Source: Shimia sediminis (GTDB lineage Bacteria > Pseudomonadota > Alphaproteobacteria > Rhodobacterales > Rhodobacteraceae). From it: 64,000 bases of DNA. The translations under genes and the position numbers were made by a program. The stretch covers positions 96,931 through 160,930 of the forward strand of contig NZ_RYZK01000009.1 in assembly GCF_003990645.1 (NCBI RefSeq), read 5' to 3'. The notes under the pieces were generated by a model, which did not search any database, was not told the DNA's origin, and was given only the letters and a program-made list of their open reading frames with translations. The first letter of the stretch is position 1. Each line of letters begins with the position of its first letter. Below are positions 36,031 to 43,721 of the stretch, piece by piece.

Positions 36031-37029
36031 ATGTCCCAGCGCACCCTTTATCCCGTGGCGCAGAAAATCGCCCAAACCTGCCAAATCCTGAAAATCTCGC
36101 CGGAACGTGTGATGCGCCGCGCAGGCCTGCCGGCAGACTATTTCAATCACGAAGGCAAAGGCAGCACTGCCGAGCAGTTCTTTGCCCTGTTCCAAGCGGT
36201 CTACGAAGAGGCCAAGCGCGAGGATCTCTCGCTGTATATGGGACAGCTTTATGCGCACGGGCCTTTTGTTCCTGCAATCTTTGCCTTTTCCTGCAGCCAA
36301 AATATCGAAGTTGGCCTGTCACGACTGGCCCTGTTCAAACCCCTACTGGCTCCACTTCGACTGGACGTGCAGCGACATGACGACCGGGTCACGCTCACCT
36401 TTGTTTCCGCCGATCCCGCCGTGGATTTGCCTGCGTGCATGGCCATGTTCGAACTGATCTATTTCCTTGAATGCAGTCGCCTTTTTACCGCCGAACGCAT
36501 TGTACCCCTGCAAGTTGACTTGCCCTTCGACATGGCGGCATCGCCTGAGGAAACCGCCTTTTTCGGCATCTCAACCTCACCGGCACAGCACCCTGCCATC
36601 CACCTGTCGATCGAAGACGCAACGCGTCCCCTGATCTCGCAAAACGACAAAATGCTAAAAAGTGTGATGGAGGATCTGAACCGCCAGCTGGCAAAGAGTA
36701 AGGCGGCTCAACCCGTTTCCGCCCGCGTGCGCAGTGCCCTTGTCGAAATGCTGCCTTCGGGCCAATCCTCAGTGGACGATGCCTGCGACCGCCTCGCTAT
36801 GTCCAAGCGCAGCCTGCAACGTAAGTTGAAAGACGAGAACACTTCGTACCAGGCGGTTCTGGAATCGGTGCGCTCGGAACTCTCGATACATTACCTGAAA
36901 CAGGACGACATGACGGTCGAAGAAATCTCCTACCTGCTCGCCTACCGCGACCCCAATTCCTTTTACCGCGCCTTTCACGGCTGGACCGGCATGACCCCAA
37001 TGCAGGCCCGAAGCGTGCAAGCTGAGTGA
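36031..37029 (+). CDS. AraC-family transcriptional regulator (arabinose-binding-like N-terminus)
   Basis: 332 residues of the OruR/ArgR-type AraC subgroup. The N-terminal ligand-binding region (VAQKIAQTCQILKISPERVM) covers about 1-200. The C-terminal double HTH covers about 235-330 (SVDDACDRLAMSKRSLQRKL, MTVEEISYLLAYRDPNSFYRAF, GMTPMQAR). It lies divergently from the molybdenum hydroxylase genes (about 176 bp apart), so it may activate them, and converges on the TRAP operon. Effector unknown. Confidence 0.88.
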   Translation: MSQRTLYPVAQKIAQTCQILKISPERVMRRAGLPADYFNHEGKGSTAEQFFALFQAVYEEAKREDLSLYMGQLYAHGPFVPAIFAFSCSQNIEVGLSRLALFKPLLAPLRLDVQRHDDRVTLTFVSADPAVDLPACMAMFELIYFLECSRLFTAERIVPLQVDLPFDMAASPEETAFFGISTSPAQHPAIHLSIEDATRPLISQNDKMLKSVMEDLNRQLAKSKAAQPVSARVRSALVEMLPSGQSSVDDACDRLAMSKRSLQRKLKDENTSYQAVLESVRSELSIHYLKQDDMTVEEISYLLAYRDPNSFYRAFHGWTGMTPMQARSVQAE

Positions 37030-37165
37030 ACTTTCTTTCCAAACAGACGCCAAACATCCATTCGACCACCGGCACCTGGGACTATGTTCTTGGCTGGGTC
37101 GAAAGAGATTCTCAAACAAGGGCTGCCCCAACGCGCGCCGGTTCGCGGTTCTGACAGCGCAATCA

Positions 37166-37194
37166 AAGGCGGAGGTATTCTCACCCTCCGCCTT
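37166..37194. terminator. Stem-loop between the AraC gene and dctM
   Basis: AAGGCGGAGG pairs perfectly with CCTCCGCCTT around a 9-base loop, between two convergent genes and 4 bases beyond the dctM stop. It has TT-rich sequence only on the plus side (GTCTTT). Likely a shared transcript end. Confidence 0.65.
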
Positions 37195-37198
37195 GTCT

Positions 37199-38626
37199 TT
37201 AAACCTGACTTGGCAGCCAGAGCACAATCCACGGGAATGTCACCAACAGGGCAATTGTCACCGCATCAGCGATGAAAAACGGCGTCACGCCTTTGAACAC
37301 GTCCTGTACGCTCAGATCATCACGCACGCCCGCCACCACGAAACAGTTCAACCCAATTGGCGGGGTGATCAGGCAGAACTCGGCCATCTTCACCACAAGA
37401 ATACCAAACCAGATCGCACACATAGTGCCGCTCATGCCAAATGTGCTCTCTGCAGCGGTCACAGCCTCGCCCCCGTTTAGCGCCATCACGGCCGGATACA
37501 CGACCGGAAGGGTCAACAGCAGCATTCCGATGGCATCCATGAACATGCCCAGAACCGCATAGGCCAAAAGAATGCAGACCAGGATCAGCCAGGGCGACAT
37601 GGTAAGCGACGTAATCCAGTCCGAGAATGCACCGGGAAGGTCCGCAAACCCAAGGAAGCGCACATAGATCAGCACCCCCCAGATAATGGTAAAGATCATC
37701 ACCGTCAGCTTGGCAGTATCCAAAAGCGCAACCTTAAGCTCTTTCCAGCGCATGCCTTGGTACAGCGCCATCAGGAACACGATAAATGCCCCTACAGCGC
37801 CACCTTCTGTCGGCGTTCCCCACGCGTCACCAAAGGGGTTGTAGACAAAGAAGATGATGATCACCACGACGGCCACAATGGGCAGTGCAGGCGGCAGCGA
37901 GGCAAAGCGTTCACGCCACGTGAACCCGGTGACAGGTGGGCCGACAGTTTTGAAGATCACGGCGATACCGATAATCATGGCGCCATAGATGACTGCCGAA
38001 AACGCGCCCGGGATAAATCCGGCGAGCAGCAGCTTGCCCACGTCCTGTTCCACGATGATTGCGTAAATCACGAGGATCGCGCTGGGTGGGATCAGGCTGG
38101 CAAGCGTCCCCCCCGCAGCAACTACGCCCGCCGCAAATTGTTTATTGTACCCAGCCTTCAACATCTCCGGGATAGCGATCCGGGCAAAGACAGCAGCCGT
38201 GGCAACCGAGGCGCCAGAGACGGCTGCAAAGCCAGCAGTAGCAAAAACGGTGGACACGGCCAGCCCACCTGGTACCCACGCAATCCAGCGTTTGGCGGCT
38301 TCAAAAAGCGCAGTGGTCAGCTTGGCGTGATAGGCAAGATAGCCGATCAGGATAAACGTTGGGATCAAGCTGAGCGCCTGACTGGACACTTTGGAATGCG
38401 GCACAGACCCCGCGATGGCGATGGACTTGCCCAGCGCCCCATCCCAAATTTCACGGCGCTCGTTCCAGTACAGAAACTTTTCAGGCGCATAGCCGAACTT
38501 GGCCCAGAAAATCCAGACAATGCCGATAAAGCCCGCCAAAGCTGCGGCGAACGCCACGCGCATCCCCAGCACGACAAGTACCAGCATCCCGCCAGTCACC
38601 CAAAGTCCGATGGTGATATTATCCAT
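37199..38626 (-). CDS. dctM: TRAP transporter large permease
   Basis: 475 residues, hydrophobic throughout, with about 11-12 membrane helices (e.g. LWVTGGMLVLVVLGMRVAFA, LVCILLAYAVLGMFMDAIGM). DctM signatures include the repeated Gly/Ala-rich helix pairs, ASLIPPSAILVIYAII and TPPIGLNCFVVAGV. It forms the Na+-coupled transport channel of a TRAP uptake system. The start at 38626 overlaps the dctQ stop by 8 bases; the open frame extends 24 codons further inside dctQ. The transported acid is not determinable from sequence. Confidence 0.93.
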   Translation of the reverse strand: MDNITIGLWVTGGMLVLVVLGMRVAFAAALAGFIGIVWIFWAKFGYAPEKFLYWNERREIWDGALGKSIAIAGSVPHSKVSSQALSLIPTFILIGYLAYHAKLTTALFEAAKRWIAWVPGGLAVSTVFATAGFAAVSGASVATAAVFARIAIPEMLKAGYNKQFAAGVVAAGGTLASLIPPSAILVIYAIIVEQDVGKLLLAGFIPGAFSAVIYGAMIIGIAVIFKTVGPPVTGFTWRERFASLPPALPIVAVVVIIIFFVYNPFGDAWGTPTEGGAVGAFIVFLMALYQGMRWKELKVALLDTAKLTVMIFTIIWGVLIYVRFLGFADLPGAFSDWITSLTMSPWLILVCILLAYAVLGMFMDAIGMLLLTLPVVYPAVMALNGGEAVTAAESTFGMSGTMCAIWFGILVVKMAEFCLITPPIGLNCFVVAGVRDDLSVQDVFKGVTPFFIADAVTIALLVTFPWIVLWLPSQV

Positions 38627-39254
38627 TTTGCTCGTCTCCGAGATGTTCGACCTCAGCGCGGGCCTGTTCTTCGATCGATTGCACCAGTGGCACGGCAACG
38701 GGCGACGGCAGGTTCAGAAACAACGCGCGACCGTATCCCACGACTTGTAGGGCCAGGCGCAGGCACATGACCCCGAAAGCAAGGGGCACAATCAGCTTTG
38801 ACGGCCAGATCGGGATGCCAATGTCGATGGAACTGTCCCGCGAACACAGCGGACGAGCACAGTCGAATGAGCGTTCAAAGTGCGCCCAAGCGCCCATGGT
38901 CAGCGCGATCATCAAAAGCAGGATAAGGACCACACTCAACAGTTCAGCCCCCCAGAGCGCGCGGCCCTTCAGCTGACCGATGAGCATGTCCATACGAATG
39001 TGGCTGCCGTCCCGCTGGACATAGGCGATGCCCATCACGGCGATCAGCGGCATCAATGTCTCGATGTAGTCAACATAGCCGGACAGAGGCGACGCAAAGA
39101 ACTGTCGACCTCCAACAGAGTACGCGGCGAGAAACATAAGGCTGAAAACGGCAAGACCACTCAGCAACGCAAAAAAAGTTTCCAGCTTGAGCAGGTGACG
39201 ATCCAGCCGTGACAGTAGGCTGTTGTCTTCAAGCACGGCAGAACTACCGGCCAT
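38619..39254 (-). CDS. dctQ: TRAP transporter small permease
   Basis: 211 residues with four membrane helices (about 26-46, 61-80, 100-122 and 150-172) and the DctQ feature GIAYVQRDGSHIRMDML. It pairs with DctM in the membrane. Two ATGs compete: the one at 39260 abuts the GGGGGG ribosome site with no spacing, while the one at 39254 (MAGSSAVLED) leaves 6 bases, so I use the latter. The loop between helices 3 and 4 contains a Cys pair (FDCARPLCSRDSS). Confidence 0.87.
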   Translation of the reverse strand: MAGSSAVLEDNSLLSRLDRHLLKLETFFALLSGLAVFSLMFLAAYSVGGRQFFASPLSGYVDYIETLMPLIAVMGIAYVQRDGSHIRMDMLIGQLKGRALWGAELLSVVLILLLMIALTMGAWAHFERSFDCARPLCSRDSSIDIGIPIWPSKLIVPLAFGVMCLRLALQVVGYGRALFLNLPSPVAVPLVQSIEEQARAEVEHLGDEQNG

Positions 39255-39284
39255 GTTCATCCCCCCAGATTTTTTGTTTTAGTG

Positions 39285-39315
39285 GAAACGGCCCCATGAA
39301 AACCGGGGCCGTTTC
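39285..39315. other. Intercistronic stem-loop between dctP and dctQ
   Basis: GAAACGGCCCC pairs perfectly with GGGGCCGTTTC around a 9-base loop, between the dctP stop and dctQ start on the minus strand. The sequence that follows it on the dctP transcript is A-rich rather than U-rich, so it is not a classic terminator. It more likely protects the dctP mRNA 3' end so that binding protein exceeds permease. Confidence 0.6.
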
Positions 39316-39328
39316 TTGTATCGCGCGC

Positions 39329-40345
39329 TTAGTTTGAGGCGCGGTGATCTTCGAGTGCTTTGACAACCAGATCATAAAGCTCCTGACCGGGCAGGCCCTG
39401 ACCTTCCATGTCGGCAATCCATGCATCACGGATCGGATCCGCCGCTTTTGCACGGAATTCGTCCAGAACTGCGTCGCTGATCATGACTTTTTCAACGCCT
39501 TTTTCAGCCAGAACACTGTCCCACTTCTCCAAGAGGGTACCATAGTTGGCGACGTAATGGGCAAGCGCTTCATCGACCGAACTGTCCAGCGCAGCGCGGT
39601 GATCGTCACTGAGAGCGTCATAGGCGTCGATGTTGACCACAACCGGGCAGTTCACTGTGCCGGGGTTCAGGTTCGCCGTCCACCAGTCCGCCTGATTGAT
39701 CGTGCCAAACGACAGGTGCGCGTGTTGAGCAAAAGCCACGGTGTCGACAACGCCGCTTTCCATCGCCTGATAGGCTTCTGTCGCGGTGACCGAAGTCGGC
39801 ACGCCGCCTACCGCCTCAAACGCTTTGCCAAGACCGCCAGTGGCCCGAACGCGCATGCCGTCGAATTTGGCCAGTGTATCACGTGGCTCGCCTGTGCCGA
39901 CAAGGTTGTACTGTGGCATGGGTGAGGTCATCAGCAGCATGGCGTTCCACTGTTCCATTTCCTCTGCCGCGGCAGGGTGCGCATAGACGGCCTTGGACAC
40001 GGCCACTTCTTCGGCAAGGTTGGACACGCCAAGGAACGGCAGCTCCAGAACCGTGATCACGCGGTTCTTGTCACGGTGATAACCGGCACAGAACTGCGCC
40101 ATCTCAAAGGCACCTATCGAGATACCGTCAAGATTCTCGCGGTTCTTTGACAGACCACCATAGCTGATGTTCAGGGTGAATTCGCCCCCGGTCTTTTCGC
40201 TAACCAACTCGGCCAGCTTCTCGACATGTTCGGTAAAGGCACGACGTTTGCCCCAAACAGATACATTCCATTCGGTAGCCATGGCTTCGGTTACAAAAGT
40301 CAACGAAAGGGCGGCCACAGCCGTCCGTCCAAATAGTTTACGCAT
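39329..40345 (-). CDS. dctP: TRAP transporter periplasmic solute-binding protein
   Basis: 338 residues with a Sec signal (MRKLFGRTAVAALSLTFVTEAMA, mature TEWNVSVWG). DctP-family features: TGGEFTLNISYGG, the conserved Arg in MRVRATGGLGKAFEAVGGVP that binds the ligand carboxylate, and TEAYQAMESGVVDTVAF. It captures an organic acid and delivers it to DctQM. The ATG at 40345 is preceded by GGGGAGGAAAAAG; the longer frame is spurious. First gene of dctPQM, downstream of the DctB/DctD-like pair on the same strand. Confidence 0.92.
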   Translation of the reverse strand: MRKLFGRTAVAALSLTFVTEAMATEWNVSVWGKRRAFTEHVEKLAELVSEKTGGEFTLNISYGGLSKNRENLDGISIGAFEMAQFCAGYHRDKNRVITVLELPFLGVSNLAEEVAVSKAVYAHPAAAEEMEQWNAMLLMTSPMPQYNLVGTGEPRDTLAKFDGMRVRATGGLGKAFEAVGGVPTSVTATEAYQAMESGVVDTVAFAQHAHLSFGTINQADWWTANLNPGTVNCPVVVNIDAYDALSDDHRAALDSSVDEALAHYVANYGTLLEKWDSVLAEKGVEKVMISDAVLDEFRAKAADPIRDAWIADMEGQGLPGQELYDLVVKALEDHRASN

Positions 40346-40441
40346 CTTTTTCCTCCCCAATGCGTTTGCACTTGATGATTTGCAGTATGAAAGATGTAGC
40401 GCTGCTTGCCCATGAAGGAAAACGCGCGCCAACGCCACACA

Positions 40442-40463
40442 GCCCTGCGAAAATCCGCAGGGC
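40442..40463. terminator. Stem-loop after the DctD-like gene
   Basis: GCCCTGCG and CGCAGGGC form an 8-bp perfect stem around AAAATC, 9 bases beyond the dctD-like stop. No U-run follows, so it may only partly separate dctBD from dctPQM. Confidence 0.45.
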
Positions 40464-40471
40464 CAATTCCG

Positions 40472-41815
40472 CTACAGAATAGCGTCTTTGTCGAGACCCA
40501 GTTTGACAATTTTTTCGTTCAGCGTACGCCGCCCGATCCCTAGGGCTTTGGCGGCTGCGTCCATGCGACCTTCATGCGCCTTGATCGCCTTACTGATCAC
40601 CTCACGCTCAAAACTCGCAACCGCTTCGCGCAGCGTATCCGGGACGTCATCCAGCTTTTGATCTGCACGGATCGCCTCGGCCATCGACCCGGTGCTGCGC
40701 CGCGCTGCCAATACCCGACGCTCACAGGCATTGCGCAGTTCGCGCACATTGCCAGGCCAGTCGTGCGCCATCAGCGCTGCCAGATCGTCATGGTCGATTT
40801 CGGGCACGGATCCCTCGTGGATACGCGCGTAATCGGCAAGAAAATGCGACGCCAACAAGGTCAGATCATCTCGGCGCTGCCTCAGCGGCGGCAGGCTCAG
40901 AACAAATGTGTTGAGTCGGAACAAGAGATCCTGCCTCAGCCCGCCGTCGTTGACGGCCGCATCCACATCGACATTCGTGGCTGACACCACCCGCAGGTCG
41001 ACCGATACCGGACGGGATGCCCCAACCGGCAAAACCTGCCCATCTTCAATCACGCGCAAAAGCTTGGCCTGTACCGGCAGCGGGCACATGCCAACCTCGT
41101 CCAGAAACAGCGTACCGCCTGATGCCGCGAGCAACCGCCCCTCGCTCTGACGTTCCACACCAAACATCTCGGCTTCAAAACTATCCGCAGACAAGGCAGC
41201 ACAATTCAACGCCAGAAACGGTCGATCCGCGCGCGGGCTCAGATCATGCAGCGCGCGCGCCGCAACTTCTTTTCCGGTTCCGGTTTCCCCTTCGATCAAA
41301 ACCGCTGCATCCATCGCGGCCAAATCCAGGATTTGATGGCGAAGGTCGACCAAAACGGCGGTTTCCCCCAGCATCACTCGGTCCAATCCGGACAGCTGGA
41401 ACAGTCTTTGCTTCAGCCTTTCATTCGAAAGCCGCATCCGCGATTGATCCGCGGCATGGGTGAGGATCGTCAACAACCGGCGCGGTTCATAGGGTTTTTC
41501 GACAAAGCTATAGGCCCCGTCCTGCATGGCCTGCACGGCCATGGGGATATCCCCATGCGCAGAGATCAGTACCAGCGGCGGCGCATGGGGTCGCTTGCGA
41601 AGATGATTGAGCAAATCCATTCCCGACATGCCCGGCATCCGAACATCGGACAGGATCACGTCCGGACCAAAGGCTTCCAGCCGGTCCAGCGCGGCTTCTG
41701 CCCTCGGCACCGCCTCGGCGGCCCAACCTGCGGCGTTTAGGAGTTCGATCAACGATTGGCGCATTGCCTTGTCGTCGTCGACAACCAGAATGCTATAGGG
41801 CTGGATGTTGGTCAT
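40472..41815 (-). CDS. DctD-like NtrC-family response regulator lacking the GAFTGA loop
   Basis: 447 residues. The receiver domain has the phospho-Asp in PDVILSDVRMPGMSG. The AAA+ domain has Walker A GETGTGKE, Walker B GGTLFLDEVG and the Arg-finger region RQDLLFRLN. A Fis-type HTH ends the protein (MDAAAKALGIGRRTLNEKIV). Between LFG-type and GGTLFLDE, where sigma-54 activators carry KGAFTGA, this protein reads MFGVERQSEGRLLAASGG: the sigma-54 contact loop is deleted. It therefore probably acts on another RNA polymerase form, as described for the GAFTGA-less NtrC of Rhodobacter capsulatus. ATGA overlap with the sensor gene upstream. Confidence 0.85.
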   Translation of the reverse strand: MTNIQPYSILVVDDDKAMRQSLIELLNAAGWAAEAVPRAEAALDRLEAFGPDVILSDVRMPGMSGMDLLNHLRKRPHAPPLVLISAHGDIPMAVQAMQDGAYSFVEKPYEPRRLLTILTHAADQSRMRLSNERLKQRLFQLSGLDRVMLGETAVLVDLRHQILDLAAMDAAVLIEGETGTGKEVAARALHDLSPRADRPFLALNCAALSADSFEAEMFGVERQSEGRLLAASGGTLFLDEVGMCPLPVQAKLLRVIEDGQVLPVGASRPVSVDLRVVSATNVDVDAAVNDGGLRQDLLFRLNTFVLSLPPLRQRRDDLTLLASHFLADYARIHEGSVPEIDHDDLAALMAHDWPGNVRELRNACERRVLAARRSTGSMAEAIRADQKLDDVPDTLREAVASFEREVISKAIKAHEGRMDAAAKALGIGRRTLNEKIVKLGLDKDAIL

Positions 41816-43536
41816 GCGGCATCCTCATTCCGTTCCGTCACGGGGATTGTCACCCGGAACACCGCCCCGCCGTTCGCGCTGTTCTTGCCAGTCATGGTTC
41901 CCTCGTGATCCTTGATGATGCTTGCCGAAATCGCAAGGCCCAGCCCCATCCCCTGGCCGCTCTCGCGCGTGGTAACAAAGGGTTCCTGCAATTCCTGCAG
42001 CGTGCGTGGACCCAGCCCATGACCGTTATCTTCCACCTCGAACCAGGCCTCACCCGAAGCTGCTCCGATGCGCACCCGCACCTTTGGATCGCTGACATCT
42101 TCTACGGCGTCTATCGCATTGCGCAGCACATTGGTCATCACTTGCTCAATCCGTAGCCTGATGCCACGCACACATATTGCAGAGTCCGGCTGATCCACGA
42201 CCACATCAGTGCCGGTCTCCTCGATGTTCGGCGTCATCAGCGCCAAAGCCGCCTGCATGGCATCGCGCAAATCGAACGCCTCAAAGGGTTCGGCCTCGGG
42301 GCTGGCAAAGAACTTAAGCTGCCTTGTGATGCCTTCCATGCGGTCGACCAGCCCGGCAATACTGCCGGACAATGCCCCGGTGTTTCCCTTCAACTCAGCC
42401 GCAGCCAGATGGTTGCGCATGGCAGCAATGGGTTGACCCAACTCATGGGTCACCGACGCCGACAGCTGACCCAGTGCGGCCAGTCGGCTGGCCCGTTCCA
42501 GATCACTTTGCGCATGTCGCAGGCGTTGTTCCGCTGCCTTGCGCTCGCCAATCTCGACCGCAAGCTTGGCGTTCGCCTCGCGTAAAACTACTTCTTCTCG
42601 TTCAGAGCGCTGCAATCGGCGCTGGATGCGCCGGGCGCGCTGAACCTGAAACACGATCAACAATGATCCGGCCAGCAAAACAACACCCGCAGTCGCCAAC
42701 CAGCTTTGTGTTACGGCCCTGTCGTCGCTGGCAAAATAGTGCAGCTGCCAGCCGTTCGGCAGATCATCCGCCACCAGATGCAACCTCTCATCGCCGGCAA
42801 TTGTTGCCCGCATCTCGCCGCGCGACTGCCAGTCAAGCGGCTCCAACGGTTGTCTTGGAAACTGCCGTGCCTCGGTGATTTCCTGTCGCTTTGCCTCGGT
42901 CAGCGGGGACAGCACCCGGTATCGCCAATCCGGCAAGGAAGCCAACAAAATGACCCCATCAGCGTTGGCCAAAATGACCTGCTCACCAGCATTGCTCCAG
43001 CTTTCCTCCAGAGCGTCAAAGCTCTTCTTGATCGCGATCACGCCCAACATCGCTTGATCCGCGCCCCGTACACCATCGGCAATGAAGTATCCGGGCAGAC
43101 CTGTCGTGGCCCCAATCGCGTAGAACCGCCCCTGCCCACCGGCAAACGCGTCTTTGAAGTAGGGTCGAAAAGCATAGTTCTGCCCCACAAAGCTCGCGGG
43201 AGTCGCATGGTTCGAGGCCGCAATCGTAGAACCGCTTTCCCCCATCAGGTAGATCGCGTCCAAACCGGCCTGATGCGAAAACTCCTCCAGCCGACGGTTC
43301 AAAGCACCGGTATCGCCGCCGTCGGCAGCCTCGATCACGAATGGGTCCCTCGCCAGAATATGGGTGAGATGAGAGTACCTCTCGACTTCGTCCACCACCG
43401 AACTGCGATACAATGACAAGCGTCCCAGCGCCTTGTCCATTTCCTCGGCCGAAAAGTAGACCGCCGAAATCCTGTTCACAAAAACCCCGACCAGGATTGC
43501 AGCCAAAAGAGAGATTATGAACGGTCTTGGAACCAT
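41812..43536 (-). CDS. dctB: DctB-like sensor histidine kinase
   Basis: 574 residues. A membrane helix at the N-terminus (PFIISLLAAILVGVFVNRI) leads to a periplasmic double-Cache-type sensor of about 240 residues. A second membrane helix follows (WLATAGVVLLAGSLLIVF), then a coiled-coil linker (RRLQRSEREEVVLREANAKL). HisKA carries the phospho-His in LSASVTHELGQPIAAMRNHL. The HATPase has N box LRNAIDAVEDV, VEDNGHGLG and GQGMGLGLAIS. It senses an external acid and phosphorylates the DctD-like partner. Start at 43536 chosen because it precedes the first membrane helix; the RBS there is weak. Confidence 0.85.
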   Translation of the reverse strand: MVPRPFIISLLAAILVGVFVNRISAVYFSAEEMDKALGRLSLYRSSVVDEVERYSHLTHILARDPFVIEAADGGDTGALNRRLEEFSHQAGLDAIYLMGESGSTIAASNHATPASFVGQNYAFRPYFKDAFAGGQGRFYAIGATTGLPGYFIADGVRGADQAMLGVIAIKKSFDALEESWSNAGEQVILANADGVILLASLPDWRYRVLSPLTEAKRQEITEARQFPRQPLEPLDWQSRGEMRATIAGDERLHLVADDLPNGWQLHYFASDDRAVTQSWLATAGVVLLAGSLLIVFQVQRARRIQRRLQRSEREEVVLREANAKLAVEIGERKAAEQRLRHAQSDLERASRLAALGQLSASVTHELGQPIAAMRNHLAAAELKGNTGALSGSIAGLVDRMEGITRQLKFFASPEAEPFEAFDLRDAMQAALALMTPNIEETGTDVVVDQPDSAICVRGIRLRIEQVMTNVLRNAIDAVEDVSDPKVRVRIGAASGEAWFEVEDNGHGLGPRTLQELQEPFVTTRESGQGMGLGLAISASIIKDHEGTMTGKNSANGGAVFRVTIPVTERNEDAA

Positions 43537-43635
43537 GACACCTGTTTGGTTGTGCTGCGATACTTTGGCGAGGCTAGCCAATTGACCAGCCGCTGTGAAC
43601 GCCTGTGCTGACAATCCACAAAGAAATGTGCAACA

Positions 43636-43650
43636 TTCCTGTGACAGGAA
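43636..43650. promoter_or_regulatory. Perfect palindrome upstream of the copA promoter
   Basis: TTCCTG-TGA-CAGGAA, a 6-bp perfect dyad, lies 13 bases upstream of the CueR-type -35 box and about 100 bases upstream of dctB. It could be an operator for either divergent gene. Regulator unknown. Confidence 0.4.
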
Positions 43651-43663
43651 GGCTTGCAAGGCC

Positions 43664-43694
43664 TTGACCTTCCCACTACTGGAAGCTCTATCTG
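43664..43694 (+). promoter_or_regulatory. CueR-controlled copA promoter
   Basis: A TTGACC -35 box (43664-43669) overlaps the dyad ACCTTCC-N7-GGAAGCT (43667-43687). This is the CueR/MerR operator arrangement known from E. coli copA, with the operator inside a lengthened spacer (about 19 bases to a TATCTG -10 region at 43689). Copper-bound CueR would untwist the spacer and activate transcription of copA-cueR. Confidence 0.85.
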
Positions 43695-43721
43695 GATTTA
43701 AAACCCACCCCCGGAGGTCCC

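Noticed and set aside
40416-40432. Possible sigma-54 promoter (TTGGCGCG-N4-TTCC on the minus strand) upstream of dctP
   Set aside because: The -12 GC dinucleotide reads CC, and the neighbouring DctD-like protein lacks GAFTGA, so sigma-54 control is unlikely.
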